Positions 63,987-64,000 of a stretch of 64,000 nt of DNA are shown here, piece after piece. Each line of letters opens with the position of its first letter. Within the stretch, counting starts at the first letter, position 1. The position numbers and the translations under genes are program-made. The stretch comes from an uncultured Lachnospiraceae bacterium (lineage in GTDB: Bacteria > Bacillota > Clostridia > Lachnospirales > Lachnospiraceae). Below the pieces are notes generated by a model, which saw nothing but the letters and a program-made list of their open reading frames with translations, had not been told where the DNA came from and did no database searches. The DNA lies in NCBI GenBank assembly GCA_902779305.1, contig CACZBD010000003.1, forward strand, positions 231,922 through 295,921, given 5' to 3'.

Positions 63987-64000
63987 ATTATACAGGAATT
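63987..64000 (-). promoter_or_regulatory. Shared-type promoter of BspA-like gene C, partial
   Basis: Minus-strand TATAAT (63987-63992) followed by the start of the same palindrome (AATTCCT side) before the window ends. Confidence 0.55.

Overview
The window looks like a chromosomal segment of a gut or rumen Clostridium-type Firmicute, most likely a Lachnospiraceae relative. The grounds are strong Shine-Dalgarno sequences (GGAGG), sigma-A type promoters, BspA-like leucine-rich-repeat surface proteins that share an MKKI(V/A)KILAILVSM signal peptide, self-contained hybrid histidine kinases, small EAL/GGDEF proteins, and an ordinary low-to-mid GC background. The genus is inference; nothing here fixes it. 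No rRNA, tRNA, CRISPR array or complete insertion sequence was seen.

Layout. (1) 1-8265, minus strand: pyrG, purF, carA, carB and a truncated asnB. Every member uses glutamine as nitrogen donor. pyrG and asnB each have their own near-consensus promoter followed by an almost identical terminator-like leader hairpin, which suggests shared attenuation. (2) 8287-11788: a DUF1295 membrane enzyme, a VanZ-family protein, an ADP-ribosylglycohydrolase and a stand-alone EAL protein. (3) 11811-22480, visibly more AT-rich: a macrodomain protein, a YdjM-like membrane protein and a type I restriction system. The restriction locus has hsdM, two tandem hsdS genes separated by a tyrosine recombinase, and hsdR. 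Between hsdS and hsdR lies a very small holin-like toxin gene with a convergent antisense RNA (a type I toxin-antitoxin candidate). (4) 22528-29151, minus strand: stress- or defence-flavoured accessory genes (two HIRAN proteins, a macrodomain, YbjQ, an Rpn-family nuclease, a WYL regulator, a J-domain-like protein and a Sel1/TPR protein). (5) 29412-41602: small metabolic and signalling genes (HAD phosphatases, hybrid kinase, YARHG protein, acetyltransferases, P-loop kinase, FMN oxidoreductase, MsrA, EAL, GGDEF) mixed with gene fragments. (6) 41625-64000: three paralogous BspA-like surface proteins, one 1987-residue multi-domain surface protein, a lipoprotein, a second hybrid kinase and two small toxin-antitoxin-like pairs.

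The most striking non-genic signal is a roughly 35-bp repeat (core GGGGACGGGGT with AGTGGTCCA at its right end). I count 17 copies, concentrated from 25 to 42 kb. It sits at gene ends, supplies stop codons for at least three genes, forms one inverted pair between convergent genes, and lies at the broken ends of two truncated genes. It resembles REP/BIME-type elements. A second repeat (core GTACGTGAGAGG) occurs three times around the BspA genes.

How the parts connect: region 1 is glutamine-dependent nucleotide and asparagine synthesis. Region 3 is a variable-specificity defence locus. The two EAL proteins, the GGDEF protein and the two hybrid kinases imply c-di-GMP and phosphorelay signalling close to a cluster of surface proteins that share one promoter/operator design. 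All functional calls rest on reading translated sequence and recalling family motifs; no database search was possible.
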